Below, piece after piece: positions 1 to 8,664 of a stretch of 64,000 nucleotides of DNA. The DNA comes from Ectothiorhodospiraceae bacterium WFHF3C12 (GTDB taxonomy: Bacteria > Pseudomonadota > Gammaproteobacteria > Nitrococcales > Nitrococcaceae): positions 1-64,000 of the forward strand of contig JACDUA010000016.1 of NCBI GenBank assembly GCA_013519935.1. Reading direction: 5' to 3'. Below the pieces are notes generated by a model. It searched no databases. It saw nothing but the letters and a program-made list of their open reading frames with translations, and had not been told where the DNA came from. The position numbers and the translations under genes are program-made. Each line of letters starts with the position of its first letter. The first letter of the stretch is position 1.

Positions 1-699
1 CAGCGCCTCCACCGCCACGGGCGCCTCCAGTGTCAGCGCGTCCCGGGCCAGCGTATGCGGCGCGGCCGCCAGGCCGGCGCCCGCCAGCCGTTCCAGGTAG
101 GCCGCCCTGCTTTCGCGGCGAGCATTGACGCGCAGCGTCATGGGCGGGCGCTGGTTGTTGGCCTCGGCGATGGCCGCCCATTGCTCCGGCCAGTCCGAGC
201 GCAGCCGCTCCAGCAGCCAGCCGGGATGGGAAAGCCTGGCGGCGGCGTCCACGTCCACCGCCGCCGCCAGGGCGTCGGCTTCCCGGCCGAAGCGCCTCAG
301 CACGGCATTGAGCATCCCGGCCGCCCAGTCCTTGCCGAGCAGCCGCGCGGTGTCGACGCACTCCGAGACCACCCACTGGGCAGGAACGCGGGCGGCCTGA
401 AGCTGGTAGAGGCCGGATTCCAGCAGAATCGCGACGTCGGCGTCGCGGGCGCGCAGGGGCTTGTCCAGGAGCCGCTGGGCGAGGGCATCCAGCCGGCCGT
501 GCCAGCGCAGCACACCGAAGGCGAGCTCCTGGGCGAGGCCCCTGCTGTCCGAGAGATCCCCTGCGGCCCGCGGCAGGGCCTCGGCCAGGGACCGGCGCTG
601 GCGTAGCACCTCGGTCACGGCGCGGACCGCGGCGACGCGGGCCTGTAGGGCCGGCGTCGACTGAACCGGCCCGCGCCCCTGTCGCCGCCGCCCGCCCAT
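1..699 (-). CDS. rsmB: 16S rRNA m5C967 methyltransferase RsmB (3' part outside window)
   Basis: Reading the minus strand from the ATG at 699 gives an open frame of 233 codons that runs off the window edge without a stop. The translation starts MGGRRRQGRGPV, then shows an all-helical NusB-like RNA-binding domain (ELAFGVLRWHGRLDAL, VPAQWVVSECVD, GMLNAVLRRFGREAD, about residues 15-150). It enters the methyltransferase part at SHPGWLLERL and TLRVNARR. RsmB family enzymes methylate C967 of 16S rRNA with SAM; the catalytic cysteines would lie beyond the window. The start lies only 5 nt after the fmt stop, so it is the last visible gene of a def-fmt-rsmB unit. Seen: frame and domain order; function by family. 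Confidence 0.93.
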   Translation of the reverse strand, partial: MGGRRRQGRGPVQSTPALQARVAAVRAVTEVLRQRRSLAEALPRAAGDLSDSRGLAQELAFGVLRWHGRLDALAQRLLDKPLRARDADVAILLESGLYQLQAARVPAQWVVSECVDTARLLGKDWAAGMLNAVLRRFGREADALAAAVDVDAAARLSHPGWLLERLRSDWPEQWAAIAEANNQRPPMTLRVNARRESRAAYLERLAGAGLAAAPHTLARDALTLEAPVAVEAL

Positions 700-704
700 G
701 GACC

Positions 705-1634
705 TCAGCTGAACAGGTCGCCGCGGGCGATGGGGTGGCCGTTGAGGAAGTCGCTGGCGGCCAGGCGCCGCCCCCCGGGGGCCTGGAGCTCGAGCAGCCG
801 CAACACGCCGCGGCCGGCTGCCACGTCAATGCCGCTCGCGCCGACGGCGAGCACTTCACCCGGCTCGGACTGGGGGTTGCCGTCCATCGCACTCGCGCGC
901 CAGATCCGCAGCCACTGCCCGCCGAAACGGGCCTGGGCGACCGGCCAGGGGTTGAAGGCCCGCACCCGGCGGCAGATGACTTCGGCGTCCTCCGCCCAGT
1001 CCACCACGGCCTCGTCCTTGCTGAGCTTGGGTGCGTAGGTCGCATCGGCGTCGTTCTGTGGGGTGGGCTTGATGGTCCCGTCCAGGATCGCGGGCAGCGA
1101 TTCCGCCAGAAGCTGCGCGCCCAGCTCGGCCAGCCGGTCGTGCAGATCGCCCGCGGTATCGTCCTCGCCGATCTCGCAGACGCGCCACTCCAGCATGGGT
1201 CCGGTATCCAGGCCGGCCTCCATCTGCATCAGCGTAACGCCCGTCTCGGACTCGCCGGCGAGCAGGGCCCGCTGAATGGGCGCGGCGCCGCGCCAGCGCG
1301 GCAACAGCGAGGCGTGAATGTTGATGCAGCCGTGGCGCGGCATCTCCAGCACCGGCTGCGGCAACAACAGGCCGTAGGCCGCGACGACCATGACGTCCGG
1401 CTCCAGGCCGGCGAGCTCGCCCTGGGCGCTGACGTCCTTGAACGTCTCCGGCTGGAACACGGGCAGGCCGCAGGCCTCGGCGAGCTGCTTGACGGGACTG
1501 GGTCGCGGCTTGCGCCCCCGCCCGGCGGCACGGTCGGGCTGGGTGTAGACGCCGACGATGTCGTAGCCCTCGTCGATCAGGCGTCGCAGCGCGGGGACGG
1601 CGAAGTCGGGTGTGCCTGCGTAAACCAGGTTCAT
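705..1634 (-). CDS. fmt: methionyl-tRNA formyltransferase
   Basis: The 309-residue protein beginning MNLVYAGTPDFAVPALRRL transfers a formyl group from 10-formyl-THF to Met-tRNAfMet. The catalytic set is present: N105 and H107 in CINIHASL, the family signature SLLPRWRGAAP at 109-119, and D143 in GLDTGPML. A C-terminal OB-like domain ends with NGHPIARGDLFS. The frame stays open upstream of the ATG at 1634, but the upstream residues are arginine-rich noise and the family N-terminus begins at MNLVYAGTP, so that start was chosen. It follows def by about 70 nt and precedes rsmB by 5 nt, the usual co-transcribed order. Confidence 0.97.
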   Translation of the reverse strand: MNLVYAGTPDFAVPALRRLIDEGYDIVGVYTQPDRAAGRGRKPRPSPVKQLAEACGLPVFQPETFKDVSAQGELAGLEPDVMVVAAYGLLLPQPVLEMPRHGCINIHASLLPRWRGAAPIQRALLAGESETGVTLMQMEAGLDTGPMLEWRVCEIGEDDTAGDLHDRLAELGAQLLAESLPAILDGTIKPTPQNDADATYAPKLSKDEAVVDWAEDAEVICRRVRAFNPWPVAQARFGGQWLRIWRASAMDGNPQSEPGEVLAVGASGIDVAAGRGVLRLLELQAPGGRRLAASDFLNGHPIARGDLFS

Positions 1635-1704
1635 GGCTGTCGGTGTCCTGGTCTGGGGGGATGTCCGGGAACCAGCGTGACCCCGGGCCCGGCCGGCGAA
1701 CGGC

Positions 1705-2235
1705 TCAATAGATCGCGCGGGCCTCGGGCGCCGCGCCCTGGACCCGCGCCTGCTTCTCGAGGCGCTTGCGCAGCCGCTTGCGTTTGAGCTCCGAGAGGTA
1801 ATCCACGAAGAGCTTGCCCGCCAGGTGATCCATCTCGTGCTGGATGCACACGGCCAGCAGCCCGTCCGCCTCCAGCTCGAAGGGCTCGCCGTCGCGGCCC
1901 AGGGCGCGCACGGTGATACGCTCGGCCCGCTGCACCACGTCAAAGTATTCCGGCACCGACAGGCAGCCCTCCTGCATCTCCTCCCAGCCCTCGGCCCGGA
2001 CGATCTCCGGGTTGACGAAGGCCATGGGCTCATCCCCCTCCTCGGAGACGTCCACGACCAGCACCCGCTTGTGGACGTCCACCTGGGTCGCGGCCAGCCC
2101 GATGCCGGGCGCCGCGTACATGGTTTCCAGGAGATCGTCGATCAGCTGCCGGATGCCCTCGTCGACGCGTTCCACGGGCTGTGCCTTGGTTCGCAGACGC
2201 GGATCGGGGTAATGCAGGATATTGAGGATTGCCAT
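1705..2235 (-). CDS. def: peptide deformylase
   Basis: A 176-residue metalloenzyme that removes the N-formyl group from nascent proteins. All three family motifs are visible: GIGLAATQ at 44-51, EGCLSVP with metal-ligand Cys91, and HEMDH at 133-137 supplying two His ligands and the catalytic Glu. Length and [15 protein letters not shown] start are typical of the E. coli/Pseudomonas type. It is the first gene of the leftward def-fmt-rsmB group. It is divergent from the LysM/TsaP gene, with 129 nt between the two starts. Confidence 0.97.
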   Translation of the reverse strand: MAILNILHYPDPRLRTKAQPVERVDEGIRQLIDDLLETMYAAPGIGLAATQVDVHKRVLVVDVSEEGDEPMAFVNPEIVRAEGWEEMQEGCLSVPEYFDVVQRAERITVRALGRDGEPFELEADGLLAVCIQHEMDHLAGKLFVDYLSELKRKRLRKRLEKQARVQGAAPEARAIY

Positions 2236-2277
2236 TGTGTGAATTTCGTTGCGGAAAACGAGCGTTCGCTGCTAGCC

Positions 2278-2307
2278 TTAAAATGCGCTAATGGTGGAAA
2301 CTATAAC
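2278..2307 (+). promoter_or_regulatory. candidate sigma70-type promoter for tsaP-dprA
   Basis: Within the 129-nt divergent gap, TTAAAA (2278-2283) and TATAAC (2302-2307) are separated by 18 nt and point toward the tsaP start at 2365. The -10 matches TATAAT at five of six positions; the -35 is weak. This AT-rich patch stands out from its GC-rich surroundings. Judged by eye only. Confidence 0.4.
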
Positions 2308-2364
2308 GAAATCCGCATCCAACACGCCACCGCTCAAGCGGTCTGTGAAGACAGGGAACCTTGA

Positions 2365-3396
2365 ATGCGTATCGTAAAGCTCCTTGGGCCTATTCTCGCA
2401 CTGATACTGGCCACTGCGCTATCCGCACAGGACGACGGACCGCTTCGAAACGGGCACCCCGAGCGCTACACGGTGCAGGCGGGCGACACCCTCTGGGATA
2501 TTTCCGACCGCTTCCTGCGCGATCCCTGGTACTGGCCGGAGATCTGGTACGAAAACCCGGATATCGAGAACCCCCACCTCATTTACCCCGGCGACGTCAT
2601 CAAGCTCACCACCGTTGACGGCGAGCGGCGGCTGACGGTGGAGCGCGGCGGCGGGACCGTGAAGCTCTCGCCGAAGATCCGCGAACAGTCGCTGGACGAG
2701 GCCATCAACACCATTCCCATCGACGCCATCCGGCCGTTCCTGTCCGGCAACCGCGTCGTGGACGCCGATACCTTCGAGCAGGCCCCCTACATCATCGCCG
2801 GTGCCGACGAGCGCGTCATGGGCTCGGAGGGCGACCCGGTCTATGCGCGCCGCCTGGAGAATCCGGAGCATCAGGGCTTCGCCATCGTTCGCGAGGGCAG
2901 CCCGTTCGTGGACCCCGAGACGGACGAGATCCTGGGCTACGAGGCCACCTACATCGGTGACGCCCAGTTGCTGAACACCGGGGACCCCGCGACGCTGAGC
3001 ATCGTCGCCAGCAATCGCGAGGTGCTGCCGGGCGATCGCTTGCTCGAGACCCGCAAGGACCCGCTGCGCAGCCGCTATTACCCACGGCCGCCCACCTCCG
3101 ATGTCGACGGCCAGATCGTTGCCGTGATGGACGGTGTCTCGGAGATCGGCCAGTTCAACGTGGTGGCGATCAACCGCGGCGCCGAGGACGGTCTCGAGCA
3201 GGGGCACGTGCTGGCGGTGTTCAAGAGCGGGCGGACCGTCACCGACCGCTGGAGCGGCGAAGACGAAGACGTCACCCTGCCGCCCGAGCGCGCCGGCGAG
3301 CTGATCATCTTCCGCACGTTCAAGGATATGAGCTTCGGCCTGATCATGGAGGCCACCCGCTCCATGAACGTGGCCGATGCCGTGCGCAACCCCTGA
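2365..3396 (+). CDS. tsaP: TsaP-like LysM peptidoglycan-binding protein
   Basis: A 343-residue exported protein. Residues 1-21 form a signal peptide (MRIVKLLGPILALILATALSA). A LysM domain follows at about 34-80 (YTVQAGDTLWDISDRF ... NPHLIYPGDVIKL), then a long beta-rich C-terminal region. In Pseudomonas the gene between def and dprA is TsaP, which anchors the type IV pilus secretin PilQ to peptidoglycan. Length and synteny agree, so the assignment rests on LysM plus position. No pilus gene is in this window, so a more general wall-anchoring role remains possible. The ATG is preceded by AGGGAAC. The dprA start lies 18 nt downstream. Confidence 0.8.
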   Translation: MRIVKLLGPILALILATALSAQDDGPLRNGHPERYTVQAGDTLWDISDRFLRDPWYWPEIWYENPDIENPHLIYPGDVIKLTTVDGERRLTVERGGGTVKLSPKIREQSLDEAINTIPIDAIRPFLSGNRVVDADTFEQAPYIIAGADERVMGSEGDPVYARRLENPEHQGFAIVREGSPFVDPETDEILGYEATYIGDAQLLNTGDPATLSIVASNREVLPGDRLLETRKDPLRSRYYPRPPTSDVDGQIVAVMDGVSEIGQFNVVAINRGAEDGLEQGHVLAVFKSGRTVTDRWSGEDEDVTLPPERAGELIIFRTFKDMSFGLIMEATRSMNVADAVRNP

Positions 3397-3414
3397 ACCG
3401 GCCACTGATTAAAC

Positions 3415-4524
3415 GTGTCTGATCCGCTCGGTCCCTGGCTCGCGCTATGGCGCGTGCCGGGGATCGGTCCCGCCGTATTCGCCCGGGCCCTGGAACGCTT
3501 CGGCAACCCGGAGGCGGCCCTGCGGGCCGGAACGGCCGCCTGGCGCGAGCTCGACGTCAGCGACAGCGTGATCGCCGGCCTGCGCGAGCCCGACTGGGCC
3601 GGGGCCGAGGCTGATCTGCACTGGGCCGAGCAGGCCGGCCACAATATCGTGCGCCTCGGCGATACCGCCTACCCGCCGCTGCTGGCCGACACCGCCGCCG
3701 CACCCCCGCTGCTGTTCGTCGTGGGCGACCTGGAGCTGCTGCGTCATCCGCAACTGGCGGTCGTCGGCAGCCGCAACCCCACGGCCGGGGGCCGCGACAA
3801 TGCCCGGGAATTCACGCGCTACCTGGCCGGACGCGGCCTGGGTATCACCAGCGGCCTGGCCCTGGGCATCGACAGCACCGCCCACGAGGGGGCGCTGGAC
3901 GCCGACGGCATCACGCTCGCCGTCATGGGCACCGGCCCGGACCGTATCTACCCCGCCCGCAACCGCGAGCTCGCCCACCGCATCGCCGGCAGCGGCGCCC
4001 TGATTACCGAGTTCCCCACCGGCGTCACCGCCCAACCGGCCAACTTCCCGAGGCGCAATCGCATCATCAGCGGTCTGAGCGTCGGCACGCTGGTGGTGGA
4101 GGCGGGCCTGCGCAGCGGTTCACTGCTCACCGCCCGCGCCGCGCTGGATCAGGGCCGGGAGGTCTTCGCCATCCCCGGCTCCATACACAACCCGCTGGCC
4201 CGGGGCTGCCATGCGCTTATCCGGCAGGGCGCCAAGCTCGTGGAACAGGCCCAGGACATCATCGAGGAACTGCCGCCGCTGGGTACATCGCCCGAATCAC
4301 CCCGGGAACCGGCACCGCGGGAGAGCCAGGCGGCGCGGGGGAACACACTGGACGACGAACAGCAACGGGTGCTGGAGGCGCTGGGTTATGACCCCACCCC
4401 GGTGGACGTCGTGGTGGAGCGCAGCGGATTGACCGCCGAAATCGTTTCCTCCATTCTTCTGGTATTGGAGCTAGAGGGCCACGTAACGGCCTGTCCAGGC
4501 GGGCGCTACGTGCGGGCGGGCTGA
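3415..4524 (+). CDS. dprA: DNA-processing protein DprA/Smf
   Basis: A 369-residue protein that in the DprA family binds incoming single-stranded DNA and loads RecA during natural transformation. Visible parts are an N-terminal helical SAM-like region, the Rossmann-type core (VVGSRNPTAGGRDNA, GITSGLALGIDSTAHEGAL, FPRRNRIISGLS, VVEAGLRSGSLLTARAALDQ) and a C-terminal winged helix after about residue 300 (VDVVVERSGLTAEIVSSIL). Translation starts at GTG 3415; no ATG near the start keeps the N-terminal domain. It lies 18 nt after tsaP and 10 nt before smg, so it is part of a rightward operon. Competence itself cannot be inferred from this gene alone. Confidence 0.95.
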   Translation: MSDPLGPWLALWRVPGIGPAVFARALERFGNPEAALRAGTAAWRELDVSDSVIAGLREPDWAGAEADLHWAEQAGHNIVRLGDTAYPPLLADTAAAPPLLFVVGDLELLRHPQLAVVGSRNPTAGGRDNAREFTRYLAGRGLGITSGLALGIDSTAHEGALDADGITLAVMGTGPDRIYPARNRELAHRIAGSGALITEFPTGVTAQPANFPRRNRIISGLSVGTLVVEAGLRSGSLLTARAALDQGREVFAIPGSIHNPLARGCHALIRQGAKLVEQAQDIIEELPPLGTSPESPREPAPRESQAARGNTLDDEQQRVLEALGYDPTPVDVVVERSGLTAEIVSSILLVLELEGHVTACPGGRYVRAG

Positions 4525-4534
4525 CGGTAACGCG

Positions 4535-5008
4535 ATGAAAGAGAACGTTTTTGACGTCCTGATGTACCTCTTCGAGAACTACTTCTACAACGAGGAGGAG
4601 CCCGATCCGGATCGCGATTCCCTGGAGTCCGAGCTGTTCGAGGTCGGGTTCACGCAGAAGGAAATCCGCAAGGCCTTCGACTGGCTGGACGGGCTCGCCG
4701 ACACCCGCAACCTCCCCGCCGACGGCGTCAACGTCGGTTCCATCCGGCTTTACACCGACCAGGAAATGACCAAGCTGGACCGCGAGTGCCGCGGGTTCAT
4801 CATGTTCCTGGAGCAGGCCGGCATCCTCAACGGCGCCAGCCGCGAGCTCGTCATCGACCGGCTCATGGCCCTGGACGCCGAGGACATCGACCTGGACACG
4901 CTGAAGTGGATCATCCTCATGGTGCTATTCAGCCAGCCGGGCCAGGAAGAGGCCTATGCCTGGATGGAGAACCTGGTCTTCGACAGCCCCGCTCAGTTCC
5001 TCCACTAG
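4535..5008 (+). CDS. smg: Smg family protein (DUF494)
   Basis: A 157-residue acidic protein beginning MKENVFDVLMYLFENYFYNEEE, the hallmark of the Smg family that commonly sits between dprA and topA in gammaproteobacteria. It has no signal peptide or membrane segment and is predicted mainly helical. The cellular role of Smg is unknown. The start is 10 nt after the dprA stop, which suggests co-translation. The gene is followed by a 557-nt non-coding stretch before topA. Confidence 0.93.
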   Translation: MKENVFDVLMYLFENYFYNEEEPDPDRDSLESELFEVGFTQKEIRKAFDWLDGLADTRNLPADGVNVGSIRLYTDQEMTKLDRECRGFIMFLEQAGILNGASRELVIDRLMALDAEDIDLDTLKWIILMVLFSQPGQEEAYAWMENLVFDSPAQFLH

Positions 5009-5565
5009 TATCGCTAACAGCACGCAGGCCCGCGCGGGAGCTCAGCTACGCTGAGCGAATATCCGCGCACTGGCCGAGCCCCGATTCGCCCGGCCGAGCC
5101 GGGCTCCTACAGCCGCAGGGTGGATTAGGCGCAAGCCGTGATCCACCGATAGGGCATGGTTCGCCGCATGGACCGGATCGGGCGCGGCCGGTCAGGGAAC
5201 TCGGCGGTTGTCGGCCGCCGACGACTCCGTTCCATGGGCAGACCTGCGCCCCCTGGGTGGACCACGGCTGGCGCCCAATCCACTCGACGTGTGCCGTAAT
5301 CGGTCGCGGACCCCGGATCACCGCCCAATCCGCGGCGGCGTTGGCAATTACGCACCCCCATCGCTTGCGAGATACTTCCGCATGCCGGACACTGAGGCGC
5401 CTGTGAGCCGGGACCGCGTGGCCGAACGCGGCTCCGCCACTGAACTCAATTGACGGGTTCAGGTCTACCGGGCTCCGCCGATCCATTAGATGTATGGCGG
5501 CCGGGGCCCACCGCGCCGGGCCCCGGCGTACGCAACACGACCTAACCCCGGGATACGGCCAGGCT
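5009..5565. repeat. 557-nt non-coding gap smg-topA with degenerate palindromic repeats
   Basis: No convincing gene. A degenerate REP-like unit runs from about 5030 to 5112 (GCGGGAGCTC ... GGGCTCCTACAG). A short palindrome GGTGGAT (5119-5125) / ATCCACC (5141-5147) follows, and a related GGGTGGACCACGG ... CCAATCCAC segment lies at 5255-5283. These resemble the tgtaggagc/gtggattagc families common between genes of pseudomonads and xanthomonads. The topA promoter should lie in the last 150 nt but no clear boxes were found. Confidence 0.5.
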
Positions 5566-7989
5566 ATGGGAAAGAAGCTCGTCATTGTCGAATCGCCGGC
5601 CAAGGCGAAGACCATCAACAAATACCTGGGCAGTGAATACCAGGTGATGGCGTCGTACGGCCATGTCCGCGACCTCGTGCCCAAGGAGGGCGCCGTGGAC
5701 CCGGACCGCGACTTCGCGATGAAGTACGCCACCATCGATCGCAACCAGAAACACGTTGACGCCATCGCCAAGGCGGTGCAGAAGGCCGACGCCGTCTACC
5801 TGGCTACCGACCCGGACCGCGAGGGCGAGGCCATCTCCTGGCACCTGTTCGAGCTGCTGGACGACAAGGGCCTCATCGCCGACAAGCCGGTCTACCGGGT
5901 GGTGTTCTACGAGATCACCAAACGCGCCATCCAGGAAGCGATGGAGCACCCCAGGGATCTGTCCCAGGACCTGATCAACGCCCAGCAGGCGCGCCGCGCC
6001 CTGGATTACCTCGTGGGCTTCAACCTCTCGCCGTTGCTGTGGCGCAAGATCACCAGCGGCCTGTCCGCGGGCCGGGTGCAGACCCCGGCTTTGCGGATGA
6101 TCGTGGAGCGCGAGCAGGAAATCGAGGCCTTCCAGCCCCAGGAGTACTGGACCATCGAGGCGGACACCGCCAAGGCGGGTCAGGACTTCACCGCCAAGCT
6201 GCACACGCTGGATGGCGAGCGGGTGGAACAGTTCACCATCACCGACGAGCAGCGCGCGGCGGCGGTCACCGAGAAGCTCGACAAGGCTGCCGGCGGCGAG
6301 CTGCGAGTGGCCAAGGTCGAAAAGAAACAGCGCCGGCGCAACCCGGCCGCGCCGTTCATTACCTCCACCCTTCAGCAGGAGGCCTCGCGCAAGCTCGGCT
6401 TCGGCACCCAGCGCACGATGCGCGTGGCCCAGCAGCTCTACGAGGGCATCGATACCGGATCCGGCGCCATCGGCCTGATCACCTACATGCGGACCGACTC
6501 GGTGAACCTGTCCAACGAGGCCGTACAGGCCATGCGGCAGGTCATCGGCCAACGCTACGGCCAGGAGAAGCTGCCCGGCAAGCCGCATCAGTACCGCACC
6601 AGGGCCAAGAACGCCCAGGAGGCCCACGAGGCGATCCGACCCACGGACGCCGACCGGGCGCCGGAGAAGCTCAAGGCCTACCTGAGTGAGGACCAGTACC
6701 GGCTTTACGACCTCATCTGGAAACGGGCCATCGCCTCGCAGATGATCCACGCCACCATCAACACGGTGTCCGTGGATCTGGCGGTGGACGGGGAGAATCA
6801 TTTCCGCGCCTCCGGCTCCACCATCGCCGACCCGGGTTTTCTGGCCGTCTACGAGGAGGGCGTGGACGACAGCAAGAGCGACGGCAAGGACAAGGTCCTG
6901 CCGCCGCTGGAGGAAGGCGAGACGGTCAAGCTCAAGCAGATCCGGCCCGAGCAGCATTTCACCGAGCCGCCGCCGCGCTTCAGCGAGGCGAGCCTCGTGC
7001 GGGCCCTGGAGGAGCGCGGGATCGGGCGGCCGTCCACCTACGCCACGATCATTTCCACGCTGCAGAACCGCAAGTACGTCACCCTGGAGAACAAGCGCTT
7101 CCGTCCGACGGACACCGGCCGGGTCGTGGCCAAGTTCCTGACCGAGCACTTCGACCGCTACGTGGACTACGACTTCACCGCGCGGCTGGAAGACGACCTG
7201 GACGCCATCTCCCGCGGCGAGCGGGACTGGGTACCGGTGCTGCGCGAGTTCTGGGACCCGTTCAAGCAGCGTGTGGAGGAGAAGGCCAACGTCTCGCGCA
7301 AGGAGGTCGTCCAGGATCGGGAACTGGGCGTCGACCCCAAGAGCGGCCGGCAGGTCTTCGCCAAGCTGGGCCGCTATGGCCCCTTCGCCCAGATCGGCAC
7401 CAAGGACGACGAAGAAAAGCCGAAATTCGCCGGCCTGCGCAACGGCCAGAGCATCGAGACCATCACCCTGGACGAGGCCCTGGCGCTGTTCCAGCTGCCG
7501 AGAGACCTGGGCGAGACGCCGGAAGGCGAGGAGCTGCAGGTCAACATTGGCCGCTTCGGGCCCTACGTGCGCTTCGGTAACAAGTTCGCCTCCCTGAAGA
7601 AGGACGACGACCCCTATACCATCACCAAGGAGCGGGCCCTGGAGCTGGTGCAGGAGAAGAAGGAGCGCGACGCGAACCGCGTCATTCGGGCCTTCGACGG
7701 TACCGACGTGCAGGTCCTGCGCGGGCGTTTCGGGCCCTATATCACCGACGGCAACAAGAACGCGCGCATCCCCAAGGACAAGGAGGCCGAGCAGCTGACG
7801 CTGGCCGAATGCCAGGAGCTGCTCGCCGCCGCGCCGGACAAAAAGGGCCGTGGCAAGGCCAAGAGCGCCTCCAAGTCCGGCGGGAAATCCGGGGCCAAGA
7901 GCGGCAAGGCCGGAACAGCCAAGTCCAAGGGCTCCGCCAAGGCCGGCAAGAGCACGGCCAGCCGGCGCAACACCACGGCCAATACCTAG
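5566..7989 (+). CDS. topA: DNA topoisomerase I
   Basis: An 807-residue type IA topoisomerase that relaxes negative supercoils. The Toprim domain starts at MGKKLVIVESPAKAKT and has DPDREGEA from about residue 82. The active-site tyrosine is Tyr307 in TYMRTDSVNLS. After the core come repeated C-terminal modules (LGRYGPFAQIG, IGRFGPYVRFG, LRGRFGPYITDG). The protein ends in a Lys/Ser/Gly-rich tail from about residue 765. The Cys4 zinc fingers of E. coli TopA are absent; only one Cys (LAECQELL) is seen late in the protein. The frame is open back to 5494, but MGKKLVIVESP is the conserved N-terminus, so 5566 is chosen. Confidence 0.96.
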   Translation: MGKKLVIVESPAKAKTINKYLGSEYQVMASYGHVRDLVPKEGAVDPDRDFAMKYATIDRNQKHVDAIAKAVQKADAVYLATDPDREGEAISWHLFELLDDKGLIADKPVYRVVFYEITKRAIQEAMEHPRDLSQDLINAQQARRALDYLVGFNLSPLLWRKITSGLSAGRVQTPALRMIVEREQEIEAFQPQEYWTIEADTAKAGQDFTAKLHTLDGERVEQFTITDEQRAAAVTEKLDKAAGGELRVAKVEKKQRRRNPAAPFITSTLQQEASRKLGFGTQRTMRVAQQLYEGIDTGSGAIGLITYMRTDSVNLSNEAVQAMRQVIGQRYGQEKLPGKPHQYRTRAKNAQEAHEAIRPTDADRAPEKLKAYLSEDQYRLYDLIWKRAIASQMIHATINTVSVDLAVDGENHFRASGSTIADPGFLAVYEEGVDDSKSDGKDKVLPPLEEGETVKLKQIRPEQHFTEPPPRFSEASLVRALEERGIGRPSTYATIISTLQNRKYVTLENKRFRPTDTGRVVAKFLTEHFDRYVDYDFTARLEDDLDAISRGERDWVPVLREFWDPFKQRVEEKANVSRKEVVQDRELGVDPKSGRQVFAKLGRYGPFAQIGTKDDEEKPKFAGLRNGQSIETITLDEALALFQLPRDLGETPEGEELQVNIGRFGPYVRFGNKFASLKKDDDPYTITKERALELVQEKKERDANRVIRAFDGTDVQVLRGRFGPYITDGNKNARIPKDKEAEQLTLAECQELLAAAPDKKGRGKAKSASKSGGKSGAKSGKAGTAKSKGSAKAGKSTASRRNTTANT

Positions 7990-7995
7990 TGTCCC

Positions 7996-8559
7996 ATGGC
8001 GACCTCCGCGTTCCGGCTGCGTCTCGCCGCCCGGGCCATCGCCCAGGGCGGCGTGATCGCCTACCCCACCGAGGCCGTCTTCGGACTGGGCTGCGATCCG
8101 CTGAATGAGCAGGCCGTCACCCGGTTACTGGCGCTGAAACAGCGCGACCCCGCCAAGGGCCTGATCCTGATTGCCGCCGAGCGGGACCAGCTCGAGCCGT
8201 ATGTGGACTTCGATTCGCCGCAGGTGAGCGCCCGCATCGGCGATACCTGGCCGGGCCCCGTTACATGGATCCTCCCCGCCCGGCCGCAGACGCCGGCCTG
8301 GCTGACCGGGGCGCACGACACCCTGGCGGTACGGGTCACGGCCCACCCCACGGCCGCTGCCCTGTGCCGGGCCTGCGGCGACGCCATCGTCTCCACCAGC
8401 GCCAACCACAGCGGCCAGACCCCGGCGCGCACGCTCTCGGCGGTCAGGCTTCGTTTCGGCGACGAGCTGGATAGCGTGGTACCCGGACACTGCGGCGGAC
8501 AGGCGGGCCCCACCGAAATCCGCGACAGCCGCACCGGGAAGGTTCTGCGCGCCGGCTGA
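7996..8559 (+). CDS. tsaC: L-threonylcarbamoyladenylate synthase TsaC
   Basis: A 187-residue single-domain YrdC/Sua5 protein. It makes threonylcarbamoyl-AMP from threonine, bicarbonate and ATP for the t6A37 modification of ANN-decoding tRNAs. Family features are GGVIAYPTEAVFGLGCDP near the N-terminus, LKQRDPAKGLILIA for nucleotide binding, and STSANHSGQTPA near residue 133. The size fits TsaC rather than the longer Sua5. It starts 6 nt after the topA stop, so the two are probably co-transcribed, as in related genomes. Confidence 0.95.
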   Translation: MATSAFRLRLAARAIAQGGVIAYPTEAVFGLGCDPLNEQAVTRLLALKQRDPAKGLILIAAERDQLEPYVDFDSPQVSARIGDTWPGPVTWILPARPQTPAWLTGAHDTLAVRVTAHPTAAALCRACGDAIVSTSANHSGQTPARTLSAVRLRFGDELDSVVPGHCGGQAGPTEIRDSRTGKVLRAG

Positions 8560-8664
8560 GATCCCCACACGCAAACGCCATCCCATGCTAGGTTAGCCGC
8601 AGGGAAAAAGTGAACAATGCCCCGCCGTCTCGGGATTGGCGCACAGCGAGTTGAGGAGAACGCG

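Noticed and set aside
735-1787. 350-residue plus-strand open frame over fmt
   Set aside because: It is antisense to the clear fmt gene; GC-rich codon bias leaves long open antisense frames, and its residues match no family.
5542-7149. 535-residue minus-strand open frame
   Set aside because: It lies wholly antisense to topA, whose motifs are unambiguous.
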